Shown here: one piece after another, positions 34,957-44,417 of the stretch
Numbering within the stretch: position 1 is the first letter of the stretch
Layout: the number at the start of each line of letters is the position of its first letter
DNA from: Bacteroidales bacterium
GTDB taxonomy: Bacteria > Bacteroidota > Bacteroidia > Bacteroidales > Tenuifilaceae
NCBI GenBank assembly: GCA_013376985.1
Contig: JACABB010000034.1
Coordinates: forward strand, 1-49,822
Direction of reading: 5' to 3'
DNA: 49,822 nucleotides
Translations under genes and position numbers: made by a program
The notes under the pieces: generated by a model
The model's database searches: none
Seen by the model: only the letters and a program-made list of their open reading frames with translations
What the model was told of the DNA's origin: nothing

Positions 34957-36787
34957 GGCGATCAAGGAGTTTACCTTCGAACATTAATTTTTCTAAATCG
35001 GGTCGAGCAATGGAATCGGTTAAATACTTTTCAATCATTAAACTTGCAATAGGAGCAGCCCATGTTGCCCCAAAACCAGCATTTTCAACATACACAGCAA
35101 TAGCAATTTTAGGATCATCCTTGGGTGCAAAGGCTATGAAAACAGAGTGATCTGCTCCGTGTGGATTTTGAGCAGTACCCGTTTTACCGCAAACTCTAAT
35201 TTTAGGTAATGCAGCAATTAGGGCCGTACCACCAAATCCGCCATTAACGGCCATATCCATTCCTTCAACAACATAGTTAAAATAGGTAGAATCAATAGTC
35301 GTATAATGTTTTTCAGTGAATTTTGGATCAATACCATCGGTTCCTTTTACCTCCTTAACAACATGTGGTGAGTAGTAATAACCTCTATTAGCAATTACAG
35401 CAGCGAGATTTGCCATTTGCAGAGGAGTTGTACCAAGTTCTCCTTGCCCTATTGATAGCGAAATAATAGTTAAAGAATTCCATCCACCTTTACGAAAGTA
35501 TCTGTCGTAGAAATTAACCGATGGAACAATTCCACGGAGTTCGTTAGGCAAATCAATTCCTAATTTTTTGCCAAAACCAAATGATTCAACATGTTTTTTC
35601 CAATCCGAAAAACCATTTTCAACGGAGCCAAAAATAGGCTTATCGATAATGCTTCTGAAGACATAGCAAAAATATGTATTGCATGACATCTGTATTGCTT
35701 GAGTAAAGGATAGCGGGGATGGGTGATTATGGCAACCAACACCTCTTCCTATTGGGTATCCTCCTGCACATCCATAGCGTGTTGTTGGGTAAACCACTCC
35801 TTCCTGCATCCCAACTAAACCATTGACTATCTTAAAAGTAGAGCCTGGAGGATATAGCGCCATTAAAGCCCTGTTAAATATTGGCTTTAGTGTATCGTTT
35901 TGTAGGAGTCTGTAATTTGTTGTTCTATCTCTACCAACAAGGAGTTCTGGATCATAGGAAGGACTTGATACCATAGCAAGAACTTCGCCCGTTTTTGGCT
36001 CAATTGCAACGATGCTTCCTATTTTATTGGCCATCAGTTTTTCCCCATATTCTTGCAGATTAGCATCAATACCACATATAATATCTTTTCCAACAACTGC
36101 CGTGGAATCATACAAACCGTTTTCATAGGATCCTTTAATTCGGTTATGCACATCTACCATATAAATGCTAACGCCCTTAACACCTCTTAATTCTTTTTCG
36201 TACGATTTCTCTAAACCATTGATTCCAATATAATCGCCAAGTTGATAGTAAGGGTTCTTGCTAATTATTTCATCATCAACTTCACCCACATAACCTAGTA
36301 GATGACCAGCTATTTTGTGTGGATAACTTCTAAGAGTACGTGGATGAACTTCAAAACCTGGAAATTGGTAAAGTTTTTCTTGAAGTACAGCATAGATTTT
36401 AGATGATATTTGTTTTATGAATATGGAAGGCTTATAGGGAGAGTAACCCTTAACTTTTTTAATTTGGATAAACCCATCCTTTATTTGCTCAGGTGGAATT
36501 TCAAGGATTTTTGCTAGTTCGGTTGTATCAAATGCTTTAACCTGATTTTTCACAACCATTAGATCGTAAGCTGCTTGATTATAGACAATCAAATTCCCTT
36601 TGCGATCGTAAATAAGCCCCCTTGCAGGATATTGTGGGATATACCTTAATACATTATTACTTGCAGAAAGTTTATAGGATTGTTCAACTATTTGCAACAT
36701 GAATAGTTTTATAATTAGTACAATAAAAAATATTAGGATGATTCCTGATATTATGTACTTTTTGTCGGTTGTTATATTTAGTTGCAC
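34940..36787 (-). CDS. mrdA: Penicillin-binding protein 2 (transpeptidase)
   Basis: The 615-residue class B PBP has one N-terminal membrane helix (about 10-30) and a dimerisation domain with YPARGLIYDRKGNLIVYN. The transpeptidase domain carries the nucleophile Ser316 in PGSTFK, SCN (QMSCNTYF) and KTGTAQ. It cross-links lateral-wall peptidoglycan with RodA. The start is GTG at 36787; an in-frame TAA lies directly before it and the next Met is inside the membrane helix. It follows mreD by 20 bases. Confidence 0.96.
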   Translation of the reverse strand: MQLNITTDKKYIISGIILIFFIVLIIKLFMLQIVEQSYKLSASNNVLRYIPQYPARGLIYDRKGNLIVYNQAAYDLMVVKNQVKAFDTTELAKILEIPPEQIKDGFIQIKKVKGYSPYKPSIFIKQISSKIYAVLQEKLYQFPGFEVHPRTLRSYPHKIAGHLLGYVGEVDDEIISKNPYYQLGDYIGINGLEKSYEKELRGVKGVSIYMVDVHNRIKGSYENGLYDSTAVVGKDIICGIDANLQEYGEKLMANKIGSIVAIEPKTGEVLAMVSSPSYDPELLVGRDRTTNYRLLQNDTLKPIFNRALMALYPPGSTFKIVNGLVGMQEGVVYPTTRYGCAGGYPIGRGVGCHNHPSPLSFTQAIQMSCNTYFCYVFRSIIDKPIFGSVENGFSDWKKHVESFGFGKKLGIDLPNELRGIVPSVNFYDRYFRKGGWNSLTIISLSIGQGELGTTPLQMANLAAVIANRGYYYSPHVVKEVKGTDGIDPKFTEKHYTTIDSTYFNYVVEGMDMAVNGGFGGTALIAALPKIRVCGKTGTAQNPHGADHSVFIAFAPKDDPKIAIAVYVENAGFGATWAAPIASLMIEKYLTDSIARPDLEKLMFEGKLLDRHANKK

Positions 36788-36807
36788 TTAGCTTATTTTG
36801 AATGAAT

Positions 36808-37314
36808 CTACTTATTGTAAAAGAATAATTGGCTAAGAAGGATGAACACTGAAGTTATTATTGTACTAAGAATAACTCTGAAAAGGGTAGAGAAGAAGTG
36901 TACAAATGTAAAGGTTTCAAGGTAAAAAAGTATGAAATGATGAATTAATACTACTATTAGAGTATATTTTATAAACCATCCTATATCATTAATCATCATG
37001 GAAGGACTTCCCTTTCTGTCCACGGAATCGTGAGTTGATATATTTGATAGAATAGTTGGCCTAATAAATGCTATGAATAAGGTTGCTGATGAGTGCAAAC
37101 CTAGAGTTCCAGAAAAAGCATCAATTGTTAGACCAGTCAAAAAACCAAAAATAAGAAGAATCCAACCCGGAATTTCGAAAGGGAGTAGCATAATGAATAA
37201 AATGTAGATATATGGGTTAATGTAGCCTCCGAGGTTGATATTGTTTAATACCAAAAGTTGGAGTGCAATTAGCCCAGCAAACATTATCGCATATCGAGAT
37301 AGTAGTTTACTCAT
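36808..37314 (-). CDS. mreD: Rod shape-determining protein MreD
   Basis: The 168-residue hydrophobic protein has about five membrane helices and is placed between mreC and mrdA as expected. NPYIYILFIMLLPFEIPGW and FLTGLTIDAFSGTLGLHSSATLFIAF fit Bacteroidota MreD. Its start codon overlaps the mreC stop (ATGA), a sign of translational coupling. It links the MreB cytoskeleton and MreC to the wall-synthesis enzymes. Confidence 0.93.
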   Translation of the reverse strand: MSKLLSRYAIMFAGLIALQLLVLNNINLGGYINPYIYILFIMLLPFEIPGWILLIFGFLTGLTIDAFSGTLGLHSSATLFIAFIRPTILSNISTHDSVDRKGSPSMMINDIGWFIKYTLIVVLIHHFILFYLETFTFVHFFSTLFRVILSTIITSVFILLSQLFFYNK

Positions 37315-38132
37315 TTTTCTTGATTTTCGAGAAGATTCCTTTCGATTGCTTGGTGCGATTTAATTACAAAAACATAATCGAGCCTTTTAAAATCTGATAG
37401 CAACTTTACTTTAACGGTGTAAAAATTGCCCCCCTTAAACTCAAACTCCTCAATGGTTCCTAGAGGAATATCGGGAGGGAAAATAGATGAATAACCGCTT
37501 GTTACAATGGTATCTCCTTCAACAAGATTTACGTGTTGAGGAATTTCAGATAGAATTACTTCGCGATAATTTAATCCATCCCAGTATAGTGAACCAAAAA
37601 CCCCAGAACGTTTATGCTTTGCCGATAATTTCCAGTTAGTATTAAGCAACGATATTACAGTGGAATAATTACTAGATACCGATGCAACTACTCCAACAAC
37701 ACCATCTTTTGTTATAACGCCCATTTCACGTTGAATACCTTCACTAGATCCTACGTTGAGGGTTATATAATTATTCTGTTTGTTGATGGAATTGTTAATT
37801 ATCCTAGCAGATGAATATGTAAACTTAACACCTCCTATAGAGTCCGTTAGAGATCTCTTATTTGCTTCAAGTTTATTTTTAAGTTGAGCCAATTCATTTC
37901 GAAGAGCTACATTCTCAATAGCTAATTCAATATTGGTTTGCCTAAGTCTGAAATATTGTTCGATATTTTGTTTTTGATTATCTACAATGCTTATGATACT
38001 ACGGCTAAGATTTCCGAAACTTGCTTTTTGGTAGTAATTATGACCAGCAAGTAACCAAATTGAGAAGCCTTCAAGTATGATGAATAGAATAAGGAAGTAA
38101 TACTTTTCCAGAAATCGAAGAAGGCTATCCAT
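37311..38132 (-). CDS. mreC: Rod shape-determining protein MreC
   Basis: The 273-residue protein has one N-terminal membrane helix (about 12-30), a coiled-coil region (about 60-95: RQTNIELAIENVALRNELAQLKNKLE) and the paired beta-barrel domains of MreC. Visible marks are YITLNVGSSEGIQREMGVITKDGVVGVV and VTSGYSSIFPPDIPLGTIEEFE. It is a periplasmic scaffold for PBP2 and RodA. It lies 37 bases after mreB and overlaps mreD by four bases. Confidence 0.95.
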   Translation of the reverse strand: MDSLLRFLEKYYFLILFIILEGFSIWLLAGHNYYQKASFGNLSRSIISIVDNQKQNIEQYFRLRQTNIELAIENVALRNELAQLKNKLEANKRSLTDSIGGVKFTYSSARIINNSINKQNNYITLNVGSSEGIQREMGVITKDGVVGVVASVSSNYSTVISLLNTNWKLSAKHKRSGVFGSLYWDGLNYREVILSEIPQHVNLVEGDTIVTSGYSSIFPPDIPLGTIEEFEFKGGNFYTVKVKLLSDFKRLDYVFVIKSHQAIERNLLENQEK

Positions 38133-38169
38133 TTTTGGCTAATTGGCTTTGGTTAACAGAATATTATTA

Positions 38170-39192
38170 CTATCGCATTAGGAATGGAAACCTATCAACA
38201 TTTTTTAGAGCAATACCAGTTCCTCTGGCAACAGCATGTAGAGGATCGTCGGCAACTCTAAATTTGATATTAATCTTATCGGTTAATCTCTTATCCAAAC
38301 CCTTAAGCAAAGCACCACCACCAGCAAGGTAAATACCTTTTTTAACAATATCTGCATAAAGTTCAGGGGGCGTTTGTTCAAGTACTCCTAGAATTGCTGC
38401 TTCAACCTTAGATATTGACTTATCGAGGCAATGGGCTATTTCTTGGTACGAAACAGGAACTTCGATGGGCAATGCTGTCATCAGGTTTGGTCCACGAACA
38501 ATAAAATCAGCGGGAGGATTCTCTAAATCAGGCAAAGCAGAACCTACAGCAATTTTGATATCTTCAGCAGTACGTTCACCAATTTTAATATTATGCTGAT
38601 GACGCATATAGGCTTGAATGTCTGCTGTGAAACCATCACCAGCTATTCGTATTGATTTGTTGCAAACAATACCGCCAAGTGCAATTACAGCAATCTCGGT
38701 AGTTCCACCTCCTATATCAACAACCATATTACCTTCGGGTGCTTCAACATCCAATCCAATTCCTAACGATGCGGCCATTGGTTCGTAAATCATATATACA
38801 TCACGACCACCAGCATGTTCGGAGGAGTCTCGAACGGCACGAATTTCAACTTCGGTGCTGCCACTTGGAATGCAAACAACCATTCGTAATGAAGGGGAGA
38901 AGAGCCTGTTTTTGGAGTTAATCATCTTAATCATTCCCCTAATCATTTGCTCTGCTGCATTAAAATCTGCAATTACTCCATCGCGAAGAGGACGTATGGT
39001 TTTGATATTCTCGTGTGTTTTACCATGCATCTGTCTTGCTTGTTCTCCAATTGCTATAAGCTTTCCTGTGGACTGATCGATAGCTACAATAGACGGTTCA
39101 TCAACAACAATCTTATCGTTGTAAATGATAATCGTATTGGCTGTTCCCAAATCGATTGCCAGTTCCTGCGTTAAAAATGAAAAAAGTCCCAT
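38170..39192 (-). CDS. mreB: Rod shape-determining actin homologue MreB
   Basis: The 340-residue protein has the actin-fold phosphate-1 motif IDLGTANTIIIYND, the phosphate-2 motif MVVDIGGGTTEIAVIALGG, and the adenosine motif LAGGGALLKGLDKRL. The N-terminal MGLFSFLTQELAIDLG provides the hydrophobic membrane contact. It forms filaments that organise lateral-wall synthesis. The gene follows purH by 18 bases and opens the mreB-mreC-mreD-mrdA-rodA series. Confidence 0.98.
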   Translation of the reverse strand: MGLFSFLTQELAIDLGTANTIIIYNDKIVVDEPSIVAIDQSTGKLIAIGEQARQMHGKTHENIKTIRPLRDGVIADFNAAEQMIRGMIKMINSKNRLFSPSLRMVVCIPSGSTEVEIRAVRDSSEHAGGRDVYMIYEPMAASLGIGLDVEAPEGNMVVDIGGGTTEIAVIALGGIVCNKSIRIAGDGFTADIQAYMRHQHNIKIGERTAEDIKIAVGSALPDLENPPADFIVRGPNLMTALPIEVPVSYQEIAHCLDKSISKVEAAILGVLEQTPPELYADIVKKGIYLAGGGALLKGLDKRLTDKINIKFRVADDPLHAVARGTGIALKNVDRFPFLMR

Positions 39193-39210
39193 ATCAGTAA
39201 TTTAATAATT

Positions 39211-40737
39211 TTAATGTTTAAAGTGTCTAATTCCAGTGGATACCATTGCCATGTTGTGATTATTGCAGTAGTCAATACTATCCTGATCTTTAATTGATCC
39301 GCCGGGTTGAATAACCGCTGTAATACCAGCCTTATCAGCAATTTCTACGCAATCGGGGAATGGAAAGAATGCATCAGAGGCCATTACAGAGCCTTTAAGG
39401 TCGAATCCAAATCCTTTTGCTTTCTCAATTGCATGTTTAAGCGCATCAACTCTCGAAGTTTGCCCAACACCACTTGCAATAAGCTGATTATTCTTTGCAA
39501 GTACAATGGTGTTCGATTTAGAATGCTTTACTATTTTATTTGCAAAGATAAGATCATAAACCTCACTTTTTGTGGGTAGCTTGGTTGTTATCGGTTTCAT
39601 ATTCTTTTCAGTTTCCATACTAGAATCCCGTTCCTGAACTAATACACCCGATAGCAATGATCTAAACTGGTATTTTGGTAAGGAGATATTTTTTGAAAGT
39701 AGTATTATTCGATTTTTTTTGCTGGTTAATGCCGAAAGAGCGTCGCTATGATAACCCGGAGCAATAATAACCTCAAAGAAAAGGGTATTCATTGCATTGG
39801 CAGTTTCCGTATCAATCATCCTATTAACAACAATAACACCACCATAGGCGGAAATAGGATCACCTGCTAAAGCATCTTGCCAGGCCTGTAGTAGGTTATT
39901 CCTTGTTGCTAATCCGCAAGCATTATTGTGTTTAAGTATTGCTACGGTTGGCTCTTCAAACTCAACAATCAGATTAATTGCTGCATCTATATCGAGAAGG
40001 TTATTGTATGATATCTCTTTGCCGTGAAGTTGCTCAAAGAGATCATCAAATGAACCGTAGAAAACTCCTTTTTGATGAGGGTTTTCTCCATATCGAAGAC
40101 TCTTAACCCCCTGAATGCTTTGCTTGAATGCCGATTTAGAAAAATCTCCGCTAAAATGGTTGAATATGGCTACATCATAATTGGAGGTGATGTTAAATGC
40201 TTCCGCAGCAAATTTTCTTCTATCCTCAATAGTAATTGTTCCATTCTTAGATTCAAGAATTTCAAGAAGATCATTGTATTGTTTCCTAGAGGCAATAACA
40301 AGAACATCTCTAAAATTCTTAGCAGCAGCCCTTATAAGACTTATGCCTCCAATGTCAATTTTCTCTACTATTTCAGATTCGCTTGCCCCAGCAGCCACTG
40401 TTTCTTCAAATGGGTAAAGATCAACTATGACAAGATCTATTTCTGGAATTTGGTATTCTTGAAGTTGAAATTGATCATTTTCATTTTCGCGACGTGCGAG
40501 TATGCCGCCAAAAATTTTGGGGTGTAAAGTTTTTACTCTTCCTCCCAGTATTGATGGGTAGTTGGTTAGCTCTTCAACAGCGGTGGCATTAACGCCACAA
40601 TCCTTAATAAAGCTTAGAGTACCCCCAGTTGAATAGATTTTTATGTTGAGTTTATTAAGCTCGTGCACAATTTTGTCGAGATTTTCCTTATAAAAAACCG
40701 AGATTAGCGCAGTCCTTACTTGTTTTAACTCATTCAT
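39211..40737 (-). CDS. purH: Bifunctional AICAR formyltransferase / IMP cyclohydrolase
   Basis: I chose the ATG at 40737 (MNELKQVRTALISVFYK); an in-frame TTG at 40743 precedes it. The ~509-residue enzyme does the last two steps of IMP synthesis. The N-terminal MGS-like cyclohydrolase domain shows YSTGGTLSFIKDCG and GGRVKTLHPKIFGGILARR. The C-terminal transformylase domain shows SLRYGENPHQKG, ILKHNNACGLA and MASDAFFPFPD. Its position directly before mreB is a conserved Bacteroidota arrangement. Confidence 0.97.
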   Translation of the reverse strand: MNELKQVRTALISVFYKENLDKIVHELNKLNIKIYSTGGTLSFIKDCGVNATAVEELTNYPSILGGRVKTLHPKIFGGILARRENENDQFQLQEYQIPEIDLVIVDLYPFEETVAAGASESEIVEKIDIGGISLIRAAAKNFRDVLVIASRKQYNDLLEILESKNGTITIEDRRKFAAEAFNITSNYDVAIFNHFSGDFSKSAFKQSIQGVKSLRYGENPHQKGVFYGSFDDLFEQLHGKEISYNNLLDIDAAINLIVEFEEPTVAILKHNNACGLATRNNLLQAWQDALAGDPISAYGGVIVVNRMIDTETANAMNTLFFEVIIAPGYHSDALSALTSKKNRIILLSKNISLPKYQFRSLLSGVLVQERDSSMETEKNMKPITTKLPTKSEVYDLIFANKIVKHSKSNTIVLAKNNQLIASGVGQTSRVDALKHAIEKAKGFGFDLKGSVMASDAFFPFPDCVEIADKAGITAVIQPGGSIKDQDSIDYCNNHNMAMVSTGIRHFKH

Positions 40738-40883
40738 AATCAATTTAACTATTCAGTATTTTTGTTTCTAGCCATGATTTTACTATCCGGCTGTAAAATT
40801 GGCTAAAAGCTTCGAATTAATCATTAATCAAAGAGGTTAAATTATAAAAAATTATAAAATATTTTGAACAGAGGTATTTTATT

Positions 40884-40902
40884 TTGTAAAAAGTGTTTAC
40901 AA
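40884..40902. repeat. Short inverted repeat in the purH / ABC permease divergent region
   Basis: TTGTAAA (40884-40890) and TTTACAA (40896-40902) form 7-bp arms around five bases, about 150 bases upstream of purH. It might be an operator. Apart from this and the -7 box at 41084, I see no gene or RNA in 40738-41131. Confidence 0.3.
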
Positions 40903-41083
40903 TTTATTCAATAATGATGGATAACTAGCCATAATTGCTCGTTTTGTTCAGTCTATTTTGTTCATTTTCGGTTGATTGAGTCTTTAAATATTGATTTTGA
41001 GACATAGCGATGAAACTTTTTAGGAGTAACTTTGCTTCACAGTATTTAGTTTTAAACACGGATTTTAGATCCTTTCTTTTTAT

Positions 41084-41091
41084 TACTTTTG
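41084..41091 (+). promoter_or_regulatory. Probable -7 promoter element for the ABC permease gene
   Basis: TACTTTTG matches the Bacteroidota -7 consensus TAnnTTTG and lies 40 bases before the ATG at 41132. No TTTG is visible 19-21 bases upstream, so the match is partial. A second TAACTTTG at 41027-41034 has the same weakness. Confidence 0.4.
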
Positions 41092-41131
41092 AACTTTATA
41101 TTCAACCCAAAATTACATATCTGAGCAGGTG

Positions 41132-42400
41132 ATGAAAAAATCCTTTAAGCCAGTTATTATCCTTATAAAAGTTGCACGTGAGAGTATGCAGTTTGCATAC
41201 CATGCAATATCGGTTAATAAGCTCCGTACCTTTTTGTCGTTATTTGGGATAACGATTGGAATTTTCGCCATAATCTCTGTTTTTACAATTCTTGATAGCT
41301 TAGAGAAAAATGTTCGGGATAGCATTCAATCGCTTGGCGATAATGTTGTATACGTTCAAAAATGGCCTTGGGCAATGGGTGGTGATTATCCTTGGTGGAA
41401 ATATCTTAATAGACCCCAACCGAACTTAAAGGATTTAGAAGAGATTAGAAGGAGGAGTAATCTGACAAGTTCTTCGGTTTTTTGTATTTATTCTCGTAAG
41501 CCCATTAAATACATGAAAAATGAGACTCCTGATGGAATGATACAAGGTGTTAGTGATGATTACGATAGGGTTAAGGTTTTTGATATTGAAAAGGGAAGGT
41601 ATTTCTCATCCTTTGAGATAAACTCTGGTAGAAGCGTTGCTATAATTGGATGCGACCTTTCAAACGATCTTTTTCAAGGAGCAGATCCAATTGGTAAGGA
41701 AATTAAAATTTCTGGACATAAAGTAATGGTAATTGGGGTGTTCAAAAAAGAGGGGAAATCTGCTCTTGGAGAAACAGGACATGATAATATTGCTCTTATT
41801 CCGGTTAATTTTGCAAATACAATTGTTGACGTTGAACGCGCTGGTCCAATGATTATGGTTAAAGCTAAGCAGGGCTTTAGTGCTGATGATTTAATAGATG
41901 AGTTGCGAGGCATTCTGCGATCATTTCATAAAATAAAACCTATCGATGAGGAGGATTTTGCGTTAAATCAAATAGCTCTTATTAAGCAAGGAATCGATAA
42001 TATTTTCAGGATGATAAATTTTGCAGGTGGTTTTATTGCCGTTTTTTCGATTATTGTAGGGGGATTTGGTATTGCAAATATTATGTTTGTTTCGGTAAAG
42101 GAACGCACAAGTATTATTGGGATTCAGAAAGCCCTTGGAGCAAAAAGATCTTTTATTTTAATACAATTCTTGTACGAATCAGTTCTTCTTGCGGTTGCTG
42201 GGGGAATTATTGGTTTACTGCTAATTTTTATTGGTACAATAGTAGTAAATACTACGACCGATTTTTCAATTAGCCTTACTGCGGCTAACATAATACGGGG
42301 TATTGCAATTTCAGCGGGTATTGGCATTATATCTGGATTCGTTCCGGCTTGGATTGCATCAAGGCTTAGCCCTGTTGAAGCGATAAATACTAAAGGGTAA
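41132..42400 (+). CDS. ABC transporter permease of the MacB/FtsX type
   Basis: The ~422-residue protein has one membrane helix near residues 35-60 (KLRTFLSLFGITIGIFAIISVFTILDSL), a periplasmic MacB-like domain of about 230 residues, and three C-terminal helices with the FtsX signature (IMFVSVKERTSIIGIQKALGAKRSFILIQFLYES). The ATG at 41132 is preferred over the overlapping GTG at 41129. Such permeases work with an ABC ATPase and often a periplasmic adaptor in mechanotransmission or efflux; neither partner gene is next to it here. It converges on rsmA. Confidence 0.9.
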   Translation: MKKSFKPVIILIKVARESMQFAYHAISVNKLRTFLSLFGITIGIFAIISVFTILDSLEKNVRDSIQSLGDNVVYVQKWPWAMGGDYPWWKYLNRPQPNLKDLEEIRRRSNLTSSSVFCIYSRKPIKYMKNETPDGMIQGVSDDYDRVKVFDIEKGRYFSSFEINSGRSVAIIGCDLSNDLFQGADPIGKEIKISGHKVMVIGVFKKEGKSALGETGHDNIALIPVNFANTIVDVERAGPMIMVKAKQGFSADDLIDELRGILRSFHKIKPIDEEDFALNQIALIKQGIDNIFRMINFAGGFIAVFSIIVGGFGIANIMFVSVKERTSIIGIQKALGAKRSFILIQFLYESVLLAVAGGIIGLLLIFIGTIVVNTTTDFSISLTAANIIRGIAISAGIGIISGFVPAWIASRLSPVEAINTKG

Positions 42401-42467
42401 AATTGTGTTGCGGTACTTCTGTGAGGCTGTTTTGCTGTGATACAGTGTTACAGTTTGCGCCGATCTA

Positions 42468-43271
42468 CTACCTTCCCTCTTCGGACTCCCATCTTCCAGC
42501 CAATCCTTTTTCAACCTCGTTAGTCAATTCCACAAAATCAGCAACGCTTAACCTTTCGGGGCGCTGATTTGTAAACTTTTGGCTTAGCTCAATATTTGGG
42601 AAAACGGAACGGATGGAGTTTCTCAATGTTTTTCGTCTCTGGTTGAATCCGGCTTTCACCACTTTAATGAATAGATCCTCGTTGCAGTTGAGTTTTTTGG
42701 TGCTATTTCTAACAAGCCTAATTACTGCCGATTTTACTTTTGGTGGAGGGGTGAAGACCCCTTCGTTTACGGTGAATAGATATTTAATATCATAATATGC
42801 CTGAAGCAGAACGCTAAGAATTCCATAGGTTTTAGTTCCGGGTTTTTCGCTTATGCGCTGTGCAACCTCCTTTTGAATCATACATACAACCTCATTCACC
42901 ATTTCTCTATTTTCGAGTATCTTAAAGAATATCTGAGATGAAATATTGTATGGTAAGTTCCCAATTATTGCAAGGTTTCCATTGAATTTCTCTGGCAGAT
43001 TAATCTCATTAAAATCACCATGAATCAGATTTGGGGTAAGCGCAGGGATTGTGAGATTAAGATATTCAACCGATTCATCATCAACCTCGGAGGCAAAAAA
43101 CCTTTCGTTGAATTTGGCAATAAGTTCAACGGTTAGTACACCCATGCCAGGGCCAATCTCAAGAACGAAATCGGATTTTTCGGCTGTTAAGCTTTCAACA
43201 ATTTTTGATGCAACCCTTTTATCGTTAAGGAAGTGCTGACCAAGTTTCTTTTTGGGACGTACTGCTGGCAT
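42468..43271 (-). CDS. rsmA: 16S rRNA dimethyladenosine transferase RsmA (KsgA)
   Basis: The 267-residue methyltransferase has the start KKKLGQHFLNDKRVASKIV, the SAM-binding FVLEIGPGMGVLTVELIAKF, the catalytic NLPYNISSQIFFKIL, and VFTPPPKVKSAVIRL. It dimethylates two adenines in helix 45 of 16S rRNA during 30S maturation. The hairpin-rich repeat array begins about 20 bases upstream of its start codon, so its promoter must lie within or beyond repeat sequence. Confidence 0.96.
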   Translation of the reverse strand: MPAVRPKKKLGQHFLNDKRVASKIVESLTAEKSDFVLEIGPGMGVLTVELIAKFNERFFASEVDDESVEYLNLTIPALTPNLIHGDFNEINLPEKFNGNLAIIGNLPYNISSQIFFKILENREMVNEVVCMIQKEVAQRISEKPGTKTYGILSVLLQAYYDIKYLFTVNEGVFTPPPKVKSAVIRLVRNSTKKLNCNEDLFIKVVKAGFNQRRKTLRNSIRSVFPNIELSQKFTNQRPERLSVADFVELTNEVEKGLAGRWESEEGR

Positions 43272-43485
43272 TTTGTTTTGTTTGATGCAAAGGTGGGTTT
43301 TTTCTGGATTGAATGCAATTAAACCTTAGAGTTCCGAACTTTCTAAAAGTTCGGAACTCTTACTTACATCTCTTGCTGCAGAGCAGCCAAATATTTGTAG
43401 AAAGAGAGGTTGAAAAATCATTTAAGGTGCGGAGCACCGAAATATTAATATTCCAAATTATGTTCAAAGAAGATATTACGGTGCC

Positions 43486-43619
43486 CCTGTTCGGCTTAGG
43501 CTCTGCCTAAGTCGATTCTATCCTATCAGGCTATAGCCTGTAAAGATATGTTCGACTAAGGTAGAACCTTAGCCGAACGTTACAAAATAGCCTCAACTTA
43601 GGTTTTAAATTTTTTTAAA
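43486..43619. repeat. Non-repeated hairpin block inside the array
   Basis: This block holds three further palindromes absent from the 421-bp unit: CTTAGGC-TCT-GCCTAAG (43495-43511), CAGGCTATAGCCTG (43527-43540), and a long stem 43550-43578 with CTAAGGT-AGA-ACCTTAG at its centre. Two of the three again use an AGA/TCT triloop, so they belong to the same class of hairpin although the stems differ. Confidence 0.75.
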
Positions 43620-43788
43620 GCTGCAGAGCAGCCAAATATTTGTAGAAAGAGAGATTGAAAAATCATTCAAGGTGCAGAGCACCGAAATATTAATGCCCCA
43701 ATTTATGTTCAGAAAATTATTACGGTGCTCTGCACCTAGAATTCTGTGGTGGTGAATAGTTCTACAAATATTGAGGTGCTCTGCACCT
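43620..43788. repeat. REPIN-like inverted hairpin pair, type A, copy in unit 2
   Basis: It opens with GCTGC-AGA-GCAGC followed by CAAATATTTGTAGAA and closes, on the other strand, with AGGTGC-AGA-GCACCT followed by CAATATTTGTAGAA. Between them lies a second inverted pair of GGTGC triloop hairpins. The same 169-base layout recurs at 44042-44210. Confidence 0.7.
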
Positions 43789-43841
43789 ATTTGATGCTAG
43801 CGGGTTAACCATTCATCAAAGCCATAAATGGCAAAACCCGA

Positions 43842-43960
43842 AATCCCAGAGGGATTAAATGTTTATAGGGAATATTTTACCTTGAAGGGGTTCGACCCGT
43901 ATTAGGGTCGGATGTGCATTTAGCATTGTGTTTCTATAAACATGCAACCTCTCCGAGGTC
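43842..43960. repeat. REPIN-like inverted hairpin pair, type B, copy in unit 2
   Basis: AATCCC-AGA-GGGATT is followed by ATGTTTATAG. At the far end, on the other strand, a GAxCTC-type hairpin with loop GGA is followed by GCATGTTTATAG. The centre carries CGACCC...GGGTCG. The same 119-base layout is at 44264-44382, where the outer base pair of the closing hairpin is restored. Confidence 0.7.
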
Positions 43961-44041
43961 AGGGATTTTTCTGGATTGGATGCAATTAAACCATAGAGTT
44001 CCAAACTTTCTAAAAGTTCGGAACTCTTACTTACATCTTTT

Positions 44042-44210
44042 GCTGCAGAGCAGCCAAATATTTGTAGAAAGAGAGATTGAAAAATCATTCAAGGTGCAGA
44101 GCACCGAAATATTAATGCCCCAATTTATGTTCAGAAAATTATTACGGTGCTCTGCACCTAGAATTCTGTGGTGGTGAATAGTTCTACAAATATTGAGGTG
44201 CTCTGCACCT
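44042..44210. repeat. REPIN-like inverted hairpin pair, type A, copy in unit 3
   Basis: Hairpins are at 44042-44054 (loop AGA), 44093-44105 (AGA), 44146-44158 (TCT) and 44196-44210 (TCT). The first two face one way and the last two the other, each outer hairpin followed by an A/T-rich tail containing ATATTTGTAG or ATATTTGTAGAA. A third copy with the same layout occupies about 44463-44632. Confidence 0.7.
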
Positions 44211-44263
44211 ATTTGATGCTAGCGGGTTAACCATTCATCAAAGCCATAAATGGCAAAACCCGA

Positions 44264-44382
44264 AATCCCAGAGGGATTATATGTTTATAGGGAATAATTT
44301 ACCATGAGGGGGTTCGACCCGTATACGGGTCGGATGTGCGTTTAGCATTGTGTTTCTATAAACATGCGACCTCTCCGAGGTC
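44264..44382. repeat. REPIN-like inverted hairpin pair, type B, copy in unit 3
   Basis: The terminal hairpins are AATCCC-AGA-GGGATT (44264-44278) and GACCTC-TCC-GAGGTC (44368-44382). Next to them ATGTTTATAG (44281-44290) pairs with CTATAAACAT (44356-44365). In the middle an 18-bp perfect palindrome (44315-44332) reads CGACCCGTATACGGGTCG. Confidence 0.7.
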
Positions 44383-44417
44383 AGGGGTTTTTCTGGATTG
44401 GATGCAATTAAACCCCA

